Shown here piece after piece: positions 60,640 through 64,000 of a stretch of DNA of 64,000 bases. The DNA is taken from NCBI GenBank assembly GCA_965249765.1, contig CBDFMR010000005.1, positions 744,001-808,000 on the forward strand, given 5' to 3'. The translations under genes were made by a program, and so were the position numbers. Numbering within the stretch: position 1 is the first letter of the stretch; each line of letters opens with the position of its first letter. The notes beneath the pieces were generated by a model. That model saw only the letters and a list, made by a program, of their open reading frames with translations. It was not told the DNA's origin and searched no databases. The stretch comes from CBDFMR01 sp965249765 (GTDB lineage: Bacteria > Bacteroidota > Bacteroidia > Chitinophagales > Saprospiraceae).

Positions 60640-61771
60640 AAGCAGTGCTTCTCTCAATAACCTCTTGATAGTAATCAAGATAAACAGGCAATATCTTTTT
60701 TATATCAAACTCTTTGGCTCGTTGTAGAGCATTCCCACTCATCTCTGACAATAGATGAGGATTGCTAAGAATCTCGACCGACCTGTCAGCCATTCCTTTT
60801 ATATCTCCAAGTTTGCACAGATAACCAGTGACTCCGTCTTCATTGACCTCCGGTAAGCCTCCTACATCTGATGAGATTACTGGAACCTCACAAGCCATGG
60901 CCTCAAGTGCGGCCAGACCAAAACTCTCCTCACCAGACGGGATTAGAAACAAATCGCTAATTGCTAATAATTCTTCAACAGCATCTTGCTTACCTAGAAA
61001 CCGAATATCCTCATACAAGCCCATCTGACGGCATAAATCTTCTAACCTCTTTCTTTCTGGCCCATCACCTATGAGGAGGAGCTTAGATGAAACTCTCTCA
61101 TGTACTTGGGCATATACCTTTATTACATCTTCGACCCTCTTAACCTTTCTGAAATTTGAGGTGTGAACCAATATCTTCTCTCCATGCGGTGCAAGGGCTT
61201 TCTTGAAATGATCTTTGTCCGTTTTTTTGAAACGTGAAAAGTCAATGAAATTATAGATAACCTTGATGTCACAATCAATATTGAAAACATCTCGTGTTCG
61301 TTGTTCCAGATATTGTGATACAGCAGTGACGCCATCTGAGTGGTTGATACTAAACTTGACTACTGGCGAAAACGACTTGTCCTCACCTACGAGTGTAATG
61401 TCAGTTCCATGAAGTGTGGTGACTACCGGGATGTTTTTACCCAGATCACGGAGAATCATTTTTACCATATATGCAACTGCAGCATGCGGTATAGCATAGT
61501 GTACATGCAGCAAATCAAGATTTTCAAATTGTACCACATCTACTAGTTTACTCGCCAGTGAAGTCTCATAAGGGGCATATTCGAATAATGGATATTCTAG
61601 GGACGTTACCTCATGATAATAAATATTCTCCTGGAAACTACTTAGTCTCACTGGACGCTTGTAGGTAATGAAGTGAATATTATGTCCCTGTGCTGCAAGA
61701 CCCTTTCCCAGTTCCGTTGCAATAACCCCACTACCACCAAAAGTGGGGTAGCATACAATTCCTATATTCAT
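60632..61771 (-). CDS. bshA: N-acetyl-alpha-D-glucosaminyl L-malate synthase BshA
   Basis: First enzyme of bacillithiol synthesis: joins GlcNAc from UDP-GlcNAc to L-malate. The 379-residue GT4 protein starts MNIGIVCYPTFGGSGVIATELGKGLAAQGHNIHFITYKRP and has the BshA-typical YYHEVTSLEYPLFEYAPYETSLASKLVDV, LHVHYAIPHA, TLHGTDITLVG, HTSNFRKVKRVEDVI and ESFGLAALEAMACEVPVISSDVGGLPEVN. Bacteroidota use bacillithiol as main thiol. Monocistronic here. Confidence 0.93.
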   Translation of the reverse strand: MNIGIVCYPTFGGSGVIATELGKGLAAQGHNIHFITYKRPVRLSSFQENIYYHEVTSLEYPLFEYAPYETSLASKLVDVVQFENLDLLHVHYAIPHAAVAYMVKMILRDLGKNIPVVTTLHGTDITLVGEDKSFSPVVKFSINHSDGVTAVSQYLEQRTRDVFNIDCDIKVIYNFIDFSRFKKTDKDHFKKALAPHGEKILVHTSNFRKVKRVEDVIKVYAQVHERVSSKLLLIGDGPERKRLEDLCRQMGLYEDIRFLGKQDAVEELLAISDLFLIPSGEESFGLAALEAMACEVPVISSDVGGLPEVNEDGVTGYLCKLGDIKGMADRSVEILSNPHLLSEMSGNALQRAKEFDIKKILPVYLDYYQEVIERSTASS

Positions 61772-61884
61772 TTACTCGATTTAGTAGTACAGTACAATTT
61801 TGAACACCTCATCAGAACAATCTGTTGGCGATTTCGTTGATGTTTCCGTACAAAAAGTGAAAATAACACAGAATCTATCAATTC

Positions 61885-62757
61885 ATGAATACATACTCCA
61901 TTAGTGATATAGAGCGAATGTCAGGGGTCAAGGCACATACATTACGTATGTGGGAGAAGAGGTATGGATTTTTAAAACCCCATAGATCGAGTAGCAACGC
62001 CAGGTTTTATCGAGATGAAGATATTGAATTGTTGATGAATGCTGTTTTTCTAAATCGTAAGGGCTTTAAAATTTCGAAGATAGCCTGTCTTTCTGAGGAT
62101 AAAATAAAGTCGCTAGTATCAGATTATCGGTCAGAGACCCTAGGTAAGGATCAGTTGGGTATGGAGCATTTTTTGGAAGCGATTGACAATCTGGATGAGA
62201 GAAGATTTCTAGAGATATTAGACAATTACATAGAACAATCGGGATTAGAAAATGCCATGTGTCAGATGATCTATCCCCTGCTTGACAGGCTTGGAATCAT
62301 GTGGATATCGGGATCAATAAGTAGTGTACATAAGAAATTTGTGTTGAGTTTGATGAAAAGAAGGATCGTTTTGGCCATCAACAACGTCAATAAAAAGGGC
62401 ATATCGAAACCTGTATTTATTCTATTCTTGCCTGACAGGGAGACTTATGAAATGAGTCTCTTGTATCTACACTATATGCTGGTCTTATGGGGGTGTAGAG
62501 TAGTTAACCTAAGTACAGGAATTACCACGAATGAGGTAAAAGATGTCTGCCGTAAAACAAGATCAGACTTTGCTTTCACCATTATCAATCATTTGCCAAA
62601 AGACACCTCACTTCAGGATTATGTCAACGGGCTTGCTGATAAAATAAAACCTACCAAATTATTACTTACCGGATATGCAGTTAGAAGTGAAGTCTTATCT
62701 CTTCCCGACAAGGTTCATATCCTTGACGGTCTAGCAGCTGTTAAAAAATATATCTAA
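61885..62757 (+). CDS. MerR-family regulator with degenerate B12-binding-like C-terminus
   Basis: A 290-residue protein. The MerR winged HTH (residues 2-70: YSISDIERMSGVKAHTLRMWEKRYGFLKPHRSSSNARFYRDEDIELLMNAVFL) is followed by a helical four-helix-bundle-like region (90-170). A Rossmann-like domain ends the protein (KPVFILFLPDRETYEMSLLYLHYMLVLWGCRVVNLSTGITTNEVKDVC). This is the layout of CarH/LitR light sensors, but the cobalamin motif D-x-H-x2-G reads D-R-E-T-Y-E, so B12 is probably not bound. No photolyase or carotenoid genes are adjacent. Confidence 0.82.
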   Translation: MNTYSISDIERMSGVKAHTLRMWEKRYGFLKPHRSSSNARFYRDEDIELLMNAVFLNRKGFKISKIACLSEDKIKSLVSDYRSETLGKDQLGMEHFLEAIDNLDERRFLEILDNYIEQSGLENAMCQMIYPLLDRLGIMWISGSISSVHKKFVLSLMKRRIVLAINNVNKKGISKPVFILFLPDRETYEMSLLYLHYMLVLWGCRVVNLSTGITTNEVKDVCRKTRSDFAFTIINHLPKDTSLQDYVNGLADKIKPTKLLLTGYAVRSEVLSLPDKVHILDGLAAVKKYI

Positions 62758-62761
62758 AACT

Positions 62762-64000
62762 TTACTTGGCGATTCTTATCTCTATCATCTCACTTGCCCT
62801 GAGGTCAGACTTCATGAGATTTTTTTGCCGTTTTCCTTTATAGACGTAAGAGATCGCCATAGTGTTAGGTGGTTTTTTCCCGACGCTTTCAGCATGCAGA
62901 ATTAGGAAATTCTTTCCTTCTTCATTAAGTTGTAATTTGATCTTAGTTGGCTTGCTTTCAAGCGAATGATCTTCCATTATCCAGTCTCCATTAAAATTGA
63001 GAGCAATAATGTCCCCATCTTGGATCATGTGATCATATAAATTCAATTCCAGTACCGATGAGTCTACTTCGATCACCTGGGTATTTGTAACGATGGTCCG
63101 ATCGTTTAACTTGTCTGGAATTTCTTCAACCATTTCATCCGAACTTACAAATAGATCACTGTCTCTCAATTTTTTTGGATACATGATCTTAAAAATGTGA
63201 GGCAACTCTACAAAATGCAAGTAAGGCATGCCGAGCTTGTCTATTATATGGTTCATCTCAGGTGCGTATCCGGAACCATACGCATTGACGCAGGTGATCA
63301 TCTCTATATTGTACCAGAAAAAATTCCGACCATACAATGAGTAAGAAGAGTCGGCGGGAGTATAATTGGCATATTTATTCCCAAATCCTAATAGTCGATC
63401 GATGCTCTCAAATATTTTTTTCTTATGAATATTTAGATTCGGAGCCTGAGAGTATGGAGAAGCATTGAGTTTGATGCGAAGCTTGTCAATAATTGTGGTC
63501 ACATGACTTATTCGCTCCTTTAGTTTTTTGTCTTTGGATTCCTTTACTGAATAGGCAATGTTCACCAGTTCGGCATGAGTTTCATTAAATAGCTGATACA
63601 ATTCTAGGTGTGGGCTTTCCACCTGGTTTGTAGTAAGCTTTCTTAATTCCGATGCTACCAGCTCCCTTAATTCCCCAAATCGATCGAAAAGTTCAACGGC
63701 TTTTTCAAGTTTATCAAAAGTTGTGTTTAAGGCATCCGTCTCAGATAAATCATGGGAACTGATGTAAGTAGAAATACCATGAAACAAAATATTGCTTTTA
63801 TTGCAGAGGGCATTAATTTCCTTGGCCAATGAAATTAAGTTATCGGATGCAACCCTTTCAATATTGGGATAAGCCATGCACTTTTTAAAAATTGAATTGG
63901 GTGTACCCTCAGGTGACATTCCAGAGTCATCAAACACATTAATTTCAAACATGCCGTATTGTGATAACCCGATACTATGTTGAGGGAGATCTATATATTC
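62762..64000 (-). CDS. C-terminal part of an unrecognised protein (5' end outside window)
   Basis: The frame is open from the window edge (64000) to the stop at 62762, giving 412 visible residues; the ATG at 63952 is internal, with EYIDLPQHSIGLSQYG before it. The first 190 residues are mostly helical (long runs such as TTFDKLEKAVELFDRFGELRELVASELRKL), and the rest mixed alpha/beta, with no transmembrane segment and a basic C-terminus (KGKRQKNLMKSDLRASEMIEIRIAK). I do not recognise a family. It is convergent with the MerR gene, 4 bases apart. Confidence 0.6.
   Translation of the reverse strand, partial: EYIDLPQHSIGLSQYGMFEINVFDDSGMSPEGTPNSIFKKCMAYPNIERVASDNLISLAKEINALCNKSNILFHGISTYISSHDLSETDALNTTFDKLEKAVELFDRFGELRELVASELRKLTTNQVESPHLELYQLFNETHAELVNIAYSVKESKDKKLKERISHVTTIIDKLRIKLNASPYSQAPNLNIHKKKIFESIDRLLGFGNKYANYTPADSSYSLYGRNFFWYNIEMITCVNAYGSGYAPEMNHIIDKLGMPYLHFVELPHIFKIMYPKKLRDSDLFVSSDEMVEEIPDKLNDRTIVTNTQVIEVDSSVLELNLYDHMIQDGDIIALNFNGDWIMEDHSLESKPTKIKLQLNEEGKNFLILHAESVGKKPPNTMAISYVYKGKRQKNLMKSDLRASEMIEIRIAK

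Noticed and set aside
1..64000. CRISPR arrays, rRNA and tRNA genes
   Set aside because: No regularly spaced repeats, no rRNA-like conserved stretches and no cloverleaf with a CCA-adjacent acceptor stem were seen by eye; a tRNAscan-type run could still find a tRNA.

Overview
The window reads as Bacteroidota chromosome. It carries type IX secretion and gliding genes (a PorU/C25-type sortase-like protein, PorZ, GldD, GldE), bacillithiol synthesis (BshA), the mutY-ssb-gldE-gldD order, a roughly 1100-residue SecA, weak Shine-Dalgarno signals and a few TAnnTTTG-type promoter elements. A marine Saprospiria- or Cytophagia-like bacterium is a reasonable guess, but rank below phylum is inference. Base composition is A+T-rich. 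No rRNA, tRNA or CRISPR array was seen.

Layout. Positions 1-14801 are a surface-glycan cluster: a GDP-mannose precursor enzyme, seven glycosyltransferases, a polysaccharide deacetylase, a FemAB-like acyltransferase, two family-2 sulfotransferases and a Wzm/Wzt ABC exporter with a C-terminal glycan-recognition domain. Together they suggest an ABC-exported, sulfated O-antigen-like polymer. A 1645-residue C25-peptidase/sortase-like protein (14791-19728) follows on the opposite strand. This is notable because type IX cargo is anchored to lipopolysaccharide by such sortases. Positions 20023-27609 hold an AbiEii-type toxin-antitoxin pair, a family 2 glycosyltransferase with rsmG, a MscS channel, three poorly known proteins, an alkyltransferase-like protein lacking its cysteine, and a sulfotransferase-like protein.

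Positions 27719-35115 are the most interesting part. An accessory island of about 7.4 kb sits inside a class IV aminotransferase gene. The 5' end of that gene lies at 27614-27718 and the 3' end at 35115-35853. The island is bounded by a 9-bp inverted repeat and carries an imperfect palindrome near each end. It holds a decayed type IIG restriction-modification gene, whose 3' half looks like 1.3 kb of empty DNA, followed by a co-directional set: LexA-like repressor, DUF6161-like membrane protein, BRO-family protein, broken DUF5131 gene, and a YhcG-type PD-(D/E)XK nuclease gene with one in-frame TAG. The regulator and the two genes after it are intact, while every recognisable nuclease or modification gene is broken.

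Positions 35997-50083 are core genome: recA, a 178-bp palindromic element, gldD-gldE-ssb-mutY, an ECF sigma factor, lptG/F-like, tgt, rodA, a SPOR-like protein, deoC and secA. Positions 50311-56475 contain a remnant of an acyl-CoA synthetase, an alpha/beta-hydrolase-OsmC fusion, a DUF2207 protein and two adjacent insertion sequences. One is an intact IS30-family element with a 48-bp perfect palindrome, the other a dead ISKra4-like element. Positions 56526-64000 hold dnaN, nadD, porZ, bshA, a MerR regulator and the C-terminal part of an unrecognised protein running off the window.
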